A stretch of DNA of 64,000 bases, taken from assembly GCF_004919085.1 (NCBI RefSeq), contig NZ_STGL01000005.1, positions 62,001 through 126,000 of the forward strand, read 5' to 3'. Position numbers and translations under genes: made by a program. Source of the stretch: Nocardioides sp. GY 10127 (GTDB taxonomy: Bacteria; Actinomycetota; Actinomycetes; Propionibacteriales; Nocardioidaceae). The stretch's first letter is position 1. Each line of letters opens with the position of its first letter. A model generated the notes under the pieces. The model worked only from the letters and a program-made list of their open reading frames with translations. It did not search any database and had not been told where the DNA came from. Shown one piece after another: positions 44,042 through 52,916 of the stretch.

Positions 44042-45307
44042 GTGCACCTCCCCACCGCCGCCGACGTGGACGCCGCGGCCGACCGGCTCGCCGGCGTCCT
44101 CACCCCCACGCCCCTGCACCGCAGCGAGCGGCTCTCCGCCGCCACCGGGTACGACGTGTGGCTCAAGCGGGAGGACCTCCAACCGGTCCGCTCGTACAAG
44201 GTGCGCGGCGCCTACCACCTGATCAGCGGCCTCTCCGAGGAGGAGAAGGCCCGCGGCGTCACCTGCGCCTCCGCCGGCAACCACGCCCAGGGCGTGGCGC
44301 TGGCGTGCGCGCGGGCCGGCGTGCGGGCCCGCGTCCACCTGCCCCGCACCACCCCGCGGCAGAAGCGGGAGCGGGTCGCGGTCCTGGGTGGCGACCTGGT
44401 GGAGGTCGTCATCGGCGGCGACACCTACGACGACGCGGCCGCCGCGAACGCGGCCTTCGCGGAGCGCACGGGCGCGACCAACGTCCCCGCGTTCGACGAC
44501 CCGCGGATCGTCGCCGGTCAGGGGACCGTGGCCACCGAGCTCCTCGCCCAGCTCGCCGAGGCCGGCGTGGGCACGCCGGACGCGCTCGTCGTGCCCGTCG
44601 GCGGCGGCGGGCTCGTGGCGGGCTGCCTCACCGTGCTCGCGGCGCGGGCGCCCGAGGTCCTGGTGGCGGCCGCCGAGCCCGCGGGCGCGGCCTCGATGGC
44701 CGCGGCGATCGAGGCGGGGGCACCCGTCGAGCTCGCGAGCGTCGACGGGTTCGTGGACGGCGCGGCCGTCCGGCGCGTCGGGGACGCGACCTACGCCGTC
44801 GTCGCCGCCCACGCCCCGCGCCTGCTGGCCGTCCCCGAGGGCGCCGTGTGCGTGGAGATGCTCGACCTGTACTCCTCCGACGGGATCATCGCCGAGCCCG
44901 CGGGCGCGCTCGCCACGGCGGCGCTCGCGCAGCTCGACGAACTCGGCCTCGAGCCCGGGGCCACCGTGGTCGCGATCGTCTCCGGCGGCAACAACGACGT
45001 CTCGCGCTACGCCGAGGTGGTGGAGCGCGCGCTCGTCCACGAGGGGCTCAAGCACTACTTCCTCGTGGAGTTCCCGCAGGAGCCGGGCGCGCTGCGACGC
45101 TTCCTGGACGAGGTGCTCGGGCCGGACGACGACATCACGCTGTTCGAGTACACCAAGCGCAACAACCGAGAGACCGGGCCGGCTCTGGTCGGTGTCGAGC
45201 TCGGCGCCGCGGGCGACCTGGCCCCGCTGCTGGCGCGGATGGACGCCAGTCCGCTGGTCGTCACGCCCGTGCCGCCCGACTCGCCGCTGTTCCGGTTCGT
45301 GACCTGA
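44042..45307 (+). CDS. ilvA: Threonine ammonia-lyase, IlvA with single ACT-like domain
   Basis: A 421-residue PLP enzyme converting threonine to 2-oxobutyrate, the first step of isoleucine synthesis. RSYKVRGAYHL contains the PLP Lys (K53), SAGNHAQGVALAC is the phosphate/substrate loop, PVGGGGLVAGC the PLP phosphate loop. Residues about 335-421 (HYFLVEFPQEPGALRRFLDE) are one ACT-like regulatory domain, as in the short Corynebacterium and Bacillus IlvA. GTG at 44042 lacks a Shine-Dalgarno; CAGGCT 7 nt upstream suggests leaderless expression. Confidence 0.94.
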   Translation: MHLPTAADVDAAADRLAGVLTPTPLHRSERLSAATGYDVWLKREDLQPVRSYKVRGAYHLISGLSEEEKARGVTCASAGNHAQGVALACARAGVRARVHLPRTTPRQKRERVAVLGGDLVEVVIGGDTYDDAAAANAAFAERTGATNVPAFDDPRIVAGQGTVATELLAQLAEAGVGTPDALVVPVGGGGLVAGCLTVLAARAPEVLVAAAEPAGAASMAAAIEAGAPVELASVDGFVDGAAVRRVGDATYAVVAAHAPRLLAVPEGAVCVEMLDLYSSDGIIAEPAGALATAALAQLDELGLEPGATVVAIVSGGNNDVSRYAEVVERALVHEGLKHYFLVEFPQEPGALRRFLDEVLGPDDDITLFEYTKRNNRETGPALVGVELGAAGDLAPLLARMDASPLVVTPVPPDSPLFRFVT

Positions 45308-45311
45308 GCGA

Positions 45312-46595
45312 TCAGGTGACCAGCCGCAGCCGCACCAGGCGGTCGTCGCCGGCGCTGGGGGTGGTCCGGCCGTCCGTGTTCGAGCTGCCGAGCCAGAGGC
45401 TGCCGTCCGGGGCGGCGGCGACGAGCCGGAGCCGCCCGTAGCGTCCGGCCAGGTACTTCTCCACGTGCCCCTTCCGGGGACCCCGCAGCACCACCGCGTA
45501 CACGCACTGGCCCTGGAGCGTGGCCAGCCACGCGCGCCCGGCGGCGACGGCGATGCCCGAGGGCGAGGCGTCGTCGGTGGCCCACTGCGTGAGGGGGTCG
45601 CGGTAGCCGCCCCGCCCGTCGGAGCCCTCGACGTACGGCCAGCCGTAGTTCCTGCCGCCCACGACCCGGTTCAGCTCGTCGGCCGTCTTGTCGCCGAACT
45701 CCGAGGCCCAGAGGGTGGAGCCGTCGAACGCGAGGCCCTCCACGTTGCGGTGCCCGATCGTCCACACCGGGTTCCTCCACGGGTTGCCGCGCGGCACCGA
45801 GCCGTCCTCGGCGATGCGCAGGATCTTGCCGTTGAGCGAGGCGGTGTCCTGCGCGTCCGAGGAGACCTCGGCGTCCCCGGTGCCGACGTAGAGGTGGCCG
45901 TCGGGGCCGAAGGCGAGCGCGCCGCCGTTGTGGTGGATCGAGCTGTTGATGCCGTCGAGGAGGACGTGCGGACGACCGAGCCGGCCGCCCCGGTACCGCA
46001 TCCGCACCACCTGGTTCCCGCTCGCGGTGGACCGGTAGGCGTAGAGCCACGGCCGCCGCGGGTAGTCCGGGTGCAGCGCGAGCCCGAGCAGCCCGGCCTC
46101 GCCGAGCTCGGCGACGTTCGAGACCACCCCCGGCACCGTGCCGACCGAGCGACGCCGCCCCTCCGGCGTGATCCGGTGGACGTGCGCGGTGTCCCGCGAC
46201 CCCACCAGGGCCGACCCGTCGGGCAGGAACGCGATCCCCCACGGCACGTTGAGGTCCGTGGCCAGCGTGCGGCCGACGCGCACGTCGACCGTGCGCGGCA
46301 CCGCCCTCGAGCGGGATGTCGAGGTGGGGTCGGAGGTGGGCGTCCGAGAGGGGGTCGACGACGCCGAGCCGCCCGCCGAGTCGGACGGGGACGGCGAGGC
46401 GGTCACCGTCGTGGTCGCGCCGCTCGCCTCCCCCGACGGTCCCGTCGTCGACCCCGTGTCGAAGGAGCACGCCGCGAGCGCCTCCGCGGCCGCGACCCCC
46501 AGGCCCAGGCCGCCGGCCGCCCGCAGCAGGGCGGAACGGGAGAGGGCGGAACGGGAGAGGGCGGCGCGGGCAGGGTCCGGACGCGTCGGGCGCAT
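45312..46595 (-). CDS. Lipoprotein PQQ-dependent sugar dehydrogenase-like beta-propeller
   Basis: A 427-residue exported protein. The signal segment AGGLGLGVAAAEALAACSFD ends in the lipobox L-A-A-C, so it should be a lipoprotein. A Ser/Thr-rich linker (about 48-95) leads to a six-bladed propeller of the GSDH/YliI family: LNVPWGIAFLPDGSALVGSR, SIHHNGGALAFGPDGHLYVG, IGHRNVEGLAFD, NRVVGGRNYGWPYVEG. Known relatives oxidise aldoses with PQQ, but many homologues are uncharacterised. It ends 4 nt from convergent ilvA and diverges from the GH8 gene. Confidence 0.87.
   Translation of the reverse strand: MRPTRPDPARAALSRSALSRSALLRAAGGLGLGVAAAEALAACSFDTGSTTGPSGEASGATTTVTASPSPSDSAGGSASSTPSRTPTSDPTSTSRSRAVPRTVDVRVGRTLATDLNVPWGIAFLPDGSALVGSRDTAHVHRITPEGRRRSVGTVPGVVSNVAELGEAGLLGLALHPDYPRRPWLYAYRSTASGNQVVRMRYRGGRLGRPHVLLDGINSSIHHNGGALAFGPDGHLYVGTGDAEVSSDAQDTASLNGKILRIAEDGSVPRGNPWRNPVWTIGHRNVEGLAFDGSTLWASEFGDKTADELNRVVGGRNYGWPYVEGSDGRGGYRDPLTQWATDDASPSGIAVAAGRAWLATLQGQCVYAVVLRGPRKGHVEKYLAGRYGRLRLVAAAPDGSLWLGSSNTDGRTTPSAGDDRLVRLRLVT
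46531..46560. repeat. 15-bp tandem duplication in the lipoprotein signal region
   Basis: GCGGAACGGGAGAGG occurs twice in perfect tandem and encodes the repeated Leu-Ser-Arg-Ser-Ala block ahead of the hydrophobic core of the signal peptide. It extends the n-region without changing frame. Confidence 0.8.
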
Positions 46596-46718
46596 GCGCC
46601 CAGCCCACCACGTCCCGGGAGCGGGCGGAAGGCGTCGGGCCAGGTCACAGGCCAGGCACACACAGGGCGGGCACAGGGCGCGGGCGGGCGCCCGCCGCGT
46701 CCTCGTGAGGCCCGCCAC

Positions 46719-46739
46719 CCCGGCGTGCGCCACGCCGGG
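46719..46739. other. Hairpin in the GH8 upstream region
   Basis: CCCGGCGTG-CGC-CACGCCGGG, perfect 9-bp arms, about 100 nt upstream of the GH8 start in the divergent intergenic region. It could be an operator or an mRNA leader structure. Confidence 0.4.
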
Positions 46740-46838
46740 CAGGCCTGGGGAGGCGGTCGTCCGTCTCGTACGGTGGCTGCACCGCGGGCCGATCGGCTCG
46801 CGGTCCCGGGCACCGGGGCCGGTGCGGGAGGAGCGTCG

Positions 46839-48047
46839 ATGAGCCGCGCAGCACGACAGGCGGTGACGGCCGTGGCGGTCGTCGTCCTCGTCGTGGCCGC
46901 GCTCGTGCTCGTGCGGGCGGTCAGGAGCGGGGACGACGTGACGAGCACCCCCGCGGACCCGACCACCACCGCCGCCGACGGCACCTCGGCGGCGCAGTAC
47001 TTCCTCGACACCTACGTGGACGCCGACGGCCGGGTCGTGCGCCGCGACCAGGGCGACGACACGGTGAGCGAGGGGCAGGCCTACGCGATGCTCGTCGCCG
47101 TCGGCAGCGACGACGAGGACACGTTCGACGCGGTCTGGTCGTGGACGCAGGCGCACCTGCTGCGCAGCCAGGACGGCCTGCTGAGCTGGCACTGGTCCGG
47201 CGGCGAGGTCGTGGACGCGTCCTCGGCCTCCGACGCCGACCTCGACGCCGCCCGAGCACTGGTACTGGCCGGGCAGAAGTGGGGCGACGACAGCCTCACC
47301 CGGGCCGGTGTCGACCTGGGGACGGCGATCCTCGACCACGAGACCGTGAGCACGCCCGCGGGCCTGGTGCTGGTCGCCGGGCAGTGGGCCACCTCGTCCA
47401 GCCCGTACTGGTTCAACCCGAGCTACGTCTCGCCCGCGGCCATGCAGGTGCTGTACGCGGCGAGCGGGGACTCCCGCTGGACGTCGCTCGAGGCCGGCTC
47501 GAACGCGGCGGTGCGGGCGGCGACGGTGGACGGCCAGCTCACGCCCGACTGGGCCACCATCGACGACCAGGGCAACGCCTCGCCGAGCGCCTCGCCCAGC
47601 GGCGCCGCCGCCGTCTTCTCCTACGACGCGGCCCGCACCCTCGTCCGCAACGCGGAGTCGTGCAGCAGCGACGACACCGCGATCACCGCCGCGCTCGCGG
47701 CGATCCTGGGCACCTCCGGGGAGGCCTACGGCACCTACTCGCTGGACGCGCAGCCGCAGACCTCGGACCTCTCGGCCCTCACCGCCGTCGCCCAGGCCGC
47801 CGGCGCGGCCGTCACCGGCGACGACGCCACGGCCGAGGCGAAGCTCGCCGAGGCCCGGTCGATCGTGGCGCAGGGCTCGACCTACTACGGCGCCGCCTGG
47901 GCCGCCCTCGGCTCGATCATGCTCACGACGGACGCGCTGGGCGGCTGCCCGCCGCTCGCCGACGACGCCTCGAGCAGCGCCACGACCTCCCCGACGCCGA
48001 CCCCCACCGAGTCGGCCACCGCCTCGGTCAGCTCCGCCGACGCCTGA
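46839..48047 (+). CDS. Glycoside hydrolase family 8 (endoglucanase-like), membrane-anchored or secreted
   Basis: A 402-residue protein. A helix at about 8-27 (AVTAVAVVVLVVAALVLV) is a signal anchor or signal peptide without a clear cleavage site. The GH8 barrel has TVSEGQAYAMLVAV (acid Glu 78), DGLLSWHW, ASDADLDAARAL (Asp 134) and FSYDAARTLVR (Asp 263, likely base). GH8 enzymes cut beta-1,4-glucan, chitosan or xylan, and some support bacterial cellulose synthesis. A Ser/Thr/Pro tail ends it. ATG at 46839 follows GGGAGGAGCG. No cellulose synthase gene is nearby. Confidence 0.88.
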   Translation: MSRAARQAVTAVAVVVLVVAALVLVRAVRSGDDVTSTPADPTTTAADGTSAAQYFLDTYVDADGRVVRRDQGDDTVSEGQAYAMLVAVGSDDEDTFDAVWSWTQAHLLRSQDGLLSWHWSGGEVVDASSASDADLDAARALVLAGQKWGDDSLTRAGVDLGTAILDHETVSTPAGLVLVAGQWATSSSPYWFNPSYVSPAAMQVLYAASGDSRWTSLEAGSNAAVRAATVDGQLTPDWATIDDQGNASPSASPSGAAAVFSYDAARTLVRNAESCSSDDTAITAALAAILGTSGEAYGTYSLDAQPQTSDLSALTAVAQAAGAAVTGDDATAEAKLAEARSIVAQGSTYYGAAWAALGSIMLTTDALGGCPPLADDASSSATTSPTPTPTESATASVSSADA

Positions 48048-48171
48048 CGCACTCCCCCGAGACGTCCGCGCGCGCCCCTGCGCTGCAGCGAGGATGACGA
48101 GGTGCCGTCGGTGCCGAGCCGGGGAGCGACGGGCAGGGGGTACGAGCCCGAGAACATGCGCCCGGAGGGCG

Positions 48172-48762
48172 CTAGTCCAACTCAGCCAGCTCCTCGAACG
48201 CCTCCCGCGCCCCGTCGAGGTACCGCGCGACGACGGCGCGCTCGTCGTCGGTGAAGCCGGCGTCGAGGCGGGCGAGCACGGAGAACATGGGCAGCAGGTG
48301 CGCGAGGACCTCCTCGCGGCCGGAGTCGGTCACGTGCAGCTCGACGCGGCGCCGGTCGGAGGGGTGGGCGCGGCGCTCGGCGTGGCCGTGGGCCTCGAGG
48401 CGGTCGCCGAGGCCGGTGGCGGCGGCGGTCGAGACGCCGAGGAGGCGAGCCAGCTCGGCGGGGCCGGCGGGGGCGGCGACGAGCCGCTCGAGGGCGACGA
48501 GCTCGGACTCGCCGAGGCCGGCGCGGCGGGCGACGGCCGGGCGGACCTTCCCGGCGGCGGTGACGGCGCGGCGGAGCGCGCGGAGGGAGTCGGTCTGCTC
48601 CCAGGCGTCCACGAAGCCGGTCGCGGGCCGCGCGGGCGCGCCGCCCCCAGCCTCGGGGGCCCCGCCCCCGGAGACCCCGCCCCCGGAGACCCCACCGCCG
48701 GAGACCCCACCGCCGGGCGCGCCGGGGCCCCGGTCGGGTGAGCCGGGCTCGACGTCTGCCAT
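48172..48762 (-). CDS. MarR-family regulator
   Basis: A 196-residue regulator. A low-complexity Gly/Val/Ser-rich N-terminus (about 10-45) encoded by a 15-bp tandem repeat precedes the winged helix: GLGESELVALERLVAAPAG, PAELARLLGVSTAAATGLGD, RLEAHGHAERRAHPSDRRRV (about 85-150). ATG at 48762 has TTAAGT just upstream, fitting leaderless transcription. Divergent from an MMPL exporter with only 41 bp between start codons, so it very probably represses that exporter. Confidence 0.88.
   Translation of the reverse strand: MADVEPGSPDRGPGAPGGGVSGGGVSGGGVSGGGAPEAGGGAPARPATGFVDAWEQTDSLRALRRAVTAAGKVRPAVARRAGLGESELVALERLVAAPAGPAELARLLGVSTAAATGLGDRLEAHGHAERRAHPSDRRRVELHVTDSGREEVLAHLLPMFSVLARLDAGFTDDERAVVARYLDGAREAFEELAELD
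48661..48713. repeat. 15-bp tandem repeat in the MarR gene
   Basis: Two perfect CCCGCCCCCGGAGAC units are followed by CCCACCGCCGGAGAC and a partial fourth unit. They encode a Gly-Gly-Val-Ser-Gly type repeat in the N-terminal tail of the regulator. The 15-bp unit keeps frame. Confidence 0.85.
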
Positions 48763-48775
48763 CGTGTACTTAACC

Positions 48776-48784
48776 TGCTTAGCA
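48776..48784. promoter_or_regulatory. Candidate MarR operator between divergent genes
   Basis: TGCTTAGCA is a short perfect palindrome in the 41-bp gap. CTTAAC and CTTAGC (48769-48774 and 48778-48783) also form a 9-bp-period direct repeat. The gap is short enough that any bound protein would affect both promoters. Confidence 0.4.
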
Positions 48785-48803
48785 ACTAGGGGACCGAAAC
48801 AAG

Positions 48804-50885
48804 ATGAGGCAGTCTGACATGGACCACACACCCTCCTGGGCGACCTGGACGACGCGACGCGGCTGGGCCTGGGTCGCGGCGCTCCTCCCGCTGGCGTTCG
48901 CGGTGGCGATGATCGCCGGGCTCGGCAGCGCCACCCACGAGAGCGCGACCACGGACACCCTGCCTGCGGGCTACGGCTCGACGGAGGCGGCGATCCTCGA
49001 GGACTCGCTGCCCGACGACGCCGGGGCCACCGCGATCGTCCTGTGGACCTCCGACGACGGCACCCTCACCAAGGCCCAGCAGAAGAGCATCACCGCCTCG
49101 CTCTCGGACCTCACCAGCGACGCCACCGCCACCCTCCCGGCGGCCCTGGTCTCCGACGACGGCACCGCCGCCGTGCTCCCGGTCGTGCTCACGGGCGGCT
49201 CCGCCTCGGCCGTCGAGGACCAAGTCACCGCGCTGCGCGACGCCCTGCGCGCCGACGTCCCCGACGGCGTGAGCGTGGCCGTCACGGGCCCGGCCGCCAT
49301 CCAGGCCGACCTCGCCCAGGTGTTCTCCGGCGCCGACGTGACGCTGCTGGCGACCACCGCGCTGGTGGTGGCCGTGCTCCTCGTCCTCACCTACCGCAGC
49401 CCGGTGCTGTGGATCGTCCCGCTCGCCGTCGTCGGCGCGGCCGACCAGCTCGCGAGCGTCCTCGCCACCCACGCGATGGCCGCCACCGGCCTGGCCTGGG
49501 ACGAGTCGACGACCGGCATCCTCTCCGTGCTCGTCTTCGGCGCGGGCACGGACTACGCCCTCCTCCTCATCTCCCGCTACCGCGACGAGCTCCGGCGGGA
49601 GGAGGACCGCCACCGCGCGATGGCCCGCGCGCTGCACCGCACCGCCGAGGCCGTCCTCGGCTCCTCCTCGACCGTCGTCGTCGGCGTCCTCTGCCTGCTC
49701 CTCTCCCTCACTCCCACCACCCGCGGGCTGGGGCTCGCCTCCGCCGTCGGCGTGGTCGTGGCCGCCGTGATGGTGCTCGTGGCACTGCCCGCCGCGCTCG
49801 TGCTCTGCGGCCGCTGGGTCTTCTGGCCGAAGGTGCCCCACGTGGGCACGCCCACCTCGGAGGAGACCGCGAAGGTCTGGGGACGCGTCGGGCAGGCCGT
49901 CTCCCGCCGGCCGCGCACCGTCCTGGCTGCCGGCATCGTCCTCGTGGCCCTCTGCGCCTCGCCCGCCCTCGGCCTGCGGACCGGGCTGAGCGCCGCGGAG
50001 CAGTTCCTCGACACCCCGGAGTCGATCAGCGCGGCCGAGCGGCTCGCCGACTCCTTCCCGTCCGGCTACTCCGAGCCGGCCACGGTCCTCACCACGGACG
50101 ACGCCGACACGGTGCTCGCCACCGTCCAGGCCTCGGCGGGCGTGAGCTCGGCGTCGGAGTCCACCTCAGCCGACGGGGTCACGGAGATCGAGGCCGTCCT
50201 CGACGCCACCCCGGGCACGGACGCGGCGGGCGACGCCGTGGAGACCCTGCGCTCGGACCTGGCCGACGCGGGCCTCACCGGCACCTACGTGGGCGGCTCG
50301 GACGCCGAGCGGATCGACGAGGCCGCGGCGGCGACGCGCGACCGGCTGGTCATCTTCCCGCTGGTGCTCGCGCTGGTGCTGGTGGCCCTCGTGGCGCTGC
50401 TGCGCTCGCTGCTGGCGCCGCTGCTGCTGGTGGCCACCGTGGTGGCGACGTTCGGCAGCGCGCTCGGGCTCGGCTGGCTGCTCTTCACCCGGGTGCTCGG
50501 GTTCGAGGCGCTCGACGTGTCCACGCCGCTGTTCGCGTTCCTGTTCCTGGTCGCGCTCGGCGTCGACTACAACATCTTCCTCATCACGCGGACCCGCGAG
50601 GAGGCCGCGCGGCACGGCACCCGGGAGGGCGTCCTGCGCGCCCTCTCGGCCACCGGCGGGGTGATCACGAGCGCCGGCATCCTGCTGGCCGCGGTGTTCG
50701 CGGTCCTGGGGGTGCTGCCGCTCGTGGTGCTCGCCCAGCTCGGCGTGGTCATCGGCATCGGCGTCCTGCTGGACACCCTGCTCGTGCGCACGATCATCGT
50801 GCCGGCGCTCGTCCTCACGCTGGGCGAGACGTTCTGGTGGCCCGCGAAGCCCCGGCTCCGCGAGACCCCGGCCGAGGTCAGCTGA
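48804..50885 (+). CDS. MMPL-family RND transporter, second copy in the window
   Basis: A 693-residue exporter. It has an N-terminal helix (about 23-43), a large outer loop to about 180, then helix clusters with VLVFGAGTDYALLLISRYRD, and in the second half FLFLVALGVDYNIFLITRTR, the paired Asp-Tyr motifs. FWWPAKPRL closes it, as in actinobacterial MMPLs. Only family-level resemblance to the MMPL at 15002. ATG at 48804 or 48819. Divergent from a MarR gene that probably controls it; stop overlaps the convergent small membrane gene by 8 nt. Confidence 0.92.
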   Translation: MRQSDMDHTPSWATWTTRRGWAWVAALLPLAFAVAMIAGLGSATHESATTDTLPAGYGSTEAAILEDSLPDDAGATAIVLWTSDDGTLTKAQQKSITASLSDLTSDATATLPAALVSDDGTAAVLPVVLTGGSASAVEDQVTALRDALRADVPDGVSVAVTGPAAIQADLAQVFSGADVTLLATTALVVAVLLVLTYRSPVLWIVPLAVVGAADQLASVLATHAMAATGLAWDESTTGILSVLVFGAGTDYALLLISRYRDELRREEDRHRAMARALHRTAEAVLGSSSTVVVGVLCLLLSLTPTTRGLGLASAVGVVVAAVMVLVALPAALVLCGRWVFWPKVPHVGTPTSEETAKVWGRVGQAVSRRPRTVLAAGIVLVALCASPALGLRTGLSAAEQFLDTPESISAAERLADSFPSGYSEPATVLTTDDADTVLATVQASAGVSSASESTSADGVTEIEAVLDATPGTDAAGDAVETLRSDLADAGLTGTYVGGSDAERIDEAAAATRDRLVIFPLVLALVLVALVALLRSLLAPLLLVATVVATFGSALGLGWLLFTRVLGFEALDVSTPLFAFLFLVALGVDYNIFLITRTREEAARHGTREGVLRALSATGGVITSAGILLAAVFAVLGVLPLVVLAQLGVVIGIGVLLDTLLVRTIIVPALVLTLGETFWWPAKPRLRETPAEVS

Positions 50886-51177
50886 CGAGGACGACCAGCA
50901 GCGCGAGGCCGAGGAGGCCGGTGCCGACCAGCGCCCACGTGCGGGCGCTGCTCATGCCGGCCACCAGCACGATCGCCGCGACGACGGTGACGAGCACGGC
51001 CGCGCCGAGCATCGCCGTGCCGAGCACCAGGCCGAGGCCCAGCACGACCATCGTGGCGATGAGGAAGGTGTAGGTCGCCCGCAGCCCGGCCTCCGGGTCC
51101 CGCTCGGCGGCCAGGGCCGCGGGCGGCGGGGCGTCGAGGTGCCGGTGGACGTTGCGGGAGGAGTCGGGATCGATCAC
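50878..51177 (-). CDS. Small membrane protein, unknown
   Basis: A 99-residue protein. A polar N-terminus of about 30 residues (MIDPDSSRNVHRHLDAPPPA) is followed by three hydrophobic helices spanning about 34-98 (YTFLIATMVVLGLGLVLGTA, AAVLVTVVAAIVLVAGM, ALVGTGLLGLALLVVLV). No family recognised. GTG at 51177 follows CCGGAG. It is convergent with, and overlaps by 8 nt, the MMPL gene. Confidence 0.62.
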   Translation of the reverse strand: MIDPDSSRNVHRHLDAPPPAALAAERDPEAGLRATYTFLIATMVVLGLGLVLGTAMLGAAVLVTVVAAIVLVAGMSSARTWALVGTGLLGLALLVVLVS

Positions 51178-51533
51178 GGTCGTGCTCCGGGGGAGGCTGG
51201 CCCCGGTCGCCCGGGGCGGAACGGAGGGACGCGCAGGCGTCCCCGGTGACTCATTCTTTCCCCACTGGGTAGGGACTTACGTCACCTTCTTGGTCACACT
51301 GCCTGATCCACGCCGACCAGACGGGTGGCCCGGGAGGGCCAGGACGCCCCAGCCGCTCTATCGAGATGGAGGCCCGGGCGTCTCACCTGCACGTTCGGCA
51401 CCATGCACTCCCGACGGAGTGATTTGCGCCCCTGTCCCGCGCGGTCTGGACCGTGGGAACGCAGCGTGACCTTCGCGTCATCCTGTCGTCACACCACTGG
51501 TACGCACGCTCGCCCACCCGACGGAGGACCCCC
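51178..51533. other. 356-nt non-coding stretch upstream of the P450 gene
   Basis: No gene or known RNA motif was recognised. Near 51250-51300 it is relatively AT-rich with GTCACCTTCTTGGTCAC, an imperfect inverted repeat. An in-frame GTG at 51453 would extend the P450 N-terminus by 27 residues without family support. The stretch should hold the promoters of the P450 and the divergent membrane gene. Confidence 0.45.
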
Positions 51534-52916
51534 GTGTCCCAGCCCCTCGCACCCCTCGGCCAGGAGGCCCGACGCGCCGTCAGGTGGGCCGTCGGCCACG
51601 GCCTTCCGGCGGCCCTGCTGCGCCGCGCAGCCCGCCAGGGCGACCTCCAGGGCCTCATGGTCACCCGCACCGCCGGCTCCCTCGAGGCGCCGTACCCGCT
51701 GGCCACCGCCATCCGGGAGGCGGGCCCGCTGCACCGGGCCCGGTACGCCTGGACGACGGCCGACCACGCCGTCGTGAAGGAGGTGCTCAGCCACCCCGAC
51801 CTGCGCAGCGGCTTCCCCCGCCCGCAGCGCGACCGGGTCCAGCGGCTCGCCCTGTGGGCCGAGGAGCCGCGGCGGCTCGGGCCGCTCTCCCCGCCGTCCC
51901 TGCTCGTGACGGACGGCCCCGACCACGCCCGCTACCGCCGCCTGGTCACCCGCGTGTTCAGCGTGCGGGCCGTGGAGGCCCTGCGCGCCCGCACCCAGGA
52001 GGTGGCGGACGCCCTCGTGGCCGACCTGCCCCGGCACGTGGGCCCGGACGGCACCGTCGACCTCGTCGAGGCGTACTGCTCACCGCTGCCGGTGACGGTG
52101 ATCTGCGAGATCCTCGGCGTCCCCGCCTCCGAGCGGGAGCGGGTGGCGGCCTTCGGGCAGGCCGCGGCACCCAGCCTCGACCTCGGCCTCTCCTACCGGC
52201 AAGCCAGGCGGGTGGAGGACGCGCTGGAGGACTTCCGCACCTGGCTGGTGGCGCACCTGGAGCACCTGCGGGCGCACCCGGGCGACGACCTCATGAGCCG
52301 CCTCGTCGCCGCGCGCGACGACGAGACCGGGGACGGCCTCAGCACCGACGAGCTCCTCGCCACCGCCGGGCTGGTGCTCGCGGCCGGCTTCGAGACCACC
52401 GCCAACCTGCTCTCGAACGGGCTGGTGCTGCTCCTCGAGCACCCCGACCAGCGCGCCCGGCTGGCGCGGGAGCCGTCGCTCTGGCCGAACGCGGTCGACG
52501 AGGTGCTCCGCTACGACCCGCCGGTGCTGCTGACCGGACGCACCCCCGCGGTCGACACGGAGGTCGCGGGGCGGCGCGTCCGCGTGGGCGAGATGGTCGC
52601 CGCCGTCCTGGCCGGGGCCAACCGCGACCCGGCGGTCTTCACCGACCCCGACGTCTTCGACGTGGCCCGGGAGAACGCCCGCGAGCACCTGTCGTTCTCG
52701 GGCGGCCGGCACTTCTGCCTGGGCGCCGCCCTGGCTCGGATGGAGGGCGAGGTGGGGCTGCGGACGCTGCTCGACGCGTTCCCCGACCTCGCGCTCGGCT
52801 CGGGGGAGACCCGCGCGGCACGACGGCCCACCCGCATCCTGCGCGGGTGGGCCGTGCTGCCGGCGCACCTGGTTCCCTCGACCGTGTCGGCGCCGGCCGT
52901 CCGCAGCCGGCCCTAG
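51534..52916 (+). CDS. Cytochrome P450
   Basis: A 460-residue soluble bacterial P450. AGFETTANLLSNG is the I-helix oxygen-activation motif, EVLRYDPPVLLTGR the ExxR K-helix, and FSGGRHFCLGAALARME the heme loop with its Cys ligand. GTG at 51534 has CGGAGG seven bases upstream and gives a normal length for the family. No ferredoxin or partner biosynthetic gene is adjacent. Its TAG stop overlaps the stop of the convergent PEPCK gene. Substrate unknown. Confidence 0.92.
   Translation: MSQPLAPLGQEARRAVRWAVGHGLPAALLRRAARQGDLQGLMVTRTAGSLEAPYPLATAIREAGPLHRARYAWTTADHAVVKEVLSHPDLRSGFPRPQRDRVQRLALWAEEPRRLGPLSPPSLLVTDGPDHARYRRLVTRVFSVRAVEALRARTQEVADALVADLPRHVGPDGTVDLVEAYCSPLPVTVICEILGVPASERERVAAFGQAAAPSLDLGLSYRQARRVEDALEDFRTWLVAHLEHLRAHPGDDLMSRLVAARDDETGDGLSTDELLATAGLVLAAGFETTANLLSNGLVLLLEHPDQRARLAREPSLWPNAVDEVLRYDPPVLLTGRTPAVDTEVAGRRVRVGEMVAAVLAGANRDPAVFTDPDVFDVARENAREHLSFSGGRHFCLGAALARMEGEVGLRTLLDAFPDLALGSGETRAARRPTRILRGWAVLPAHLVPSTVSAPAVRSRP

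Noticed and set aside
46839..48047. A bacterial cellulose synthesis locus around the GH8 gene
   Set aside because: No BcsA/BcsB-like gene lies nearby; the neighbours are a sugar dehydrogenase-like lipoprotein gene and a MarR gene.
48804..51073. Arg-rich plus-strand frame overlapping the second MMPL gene
   Set aside because: An alternative frame of the MMPL gene with no membrane helices or family.
51178..51533. Riboswitch upstream of the P450 gene
   Set aside because: No conserved motif of cobalamin, SAM, TPP, ydaO or other familiar riboswitches could be matched.
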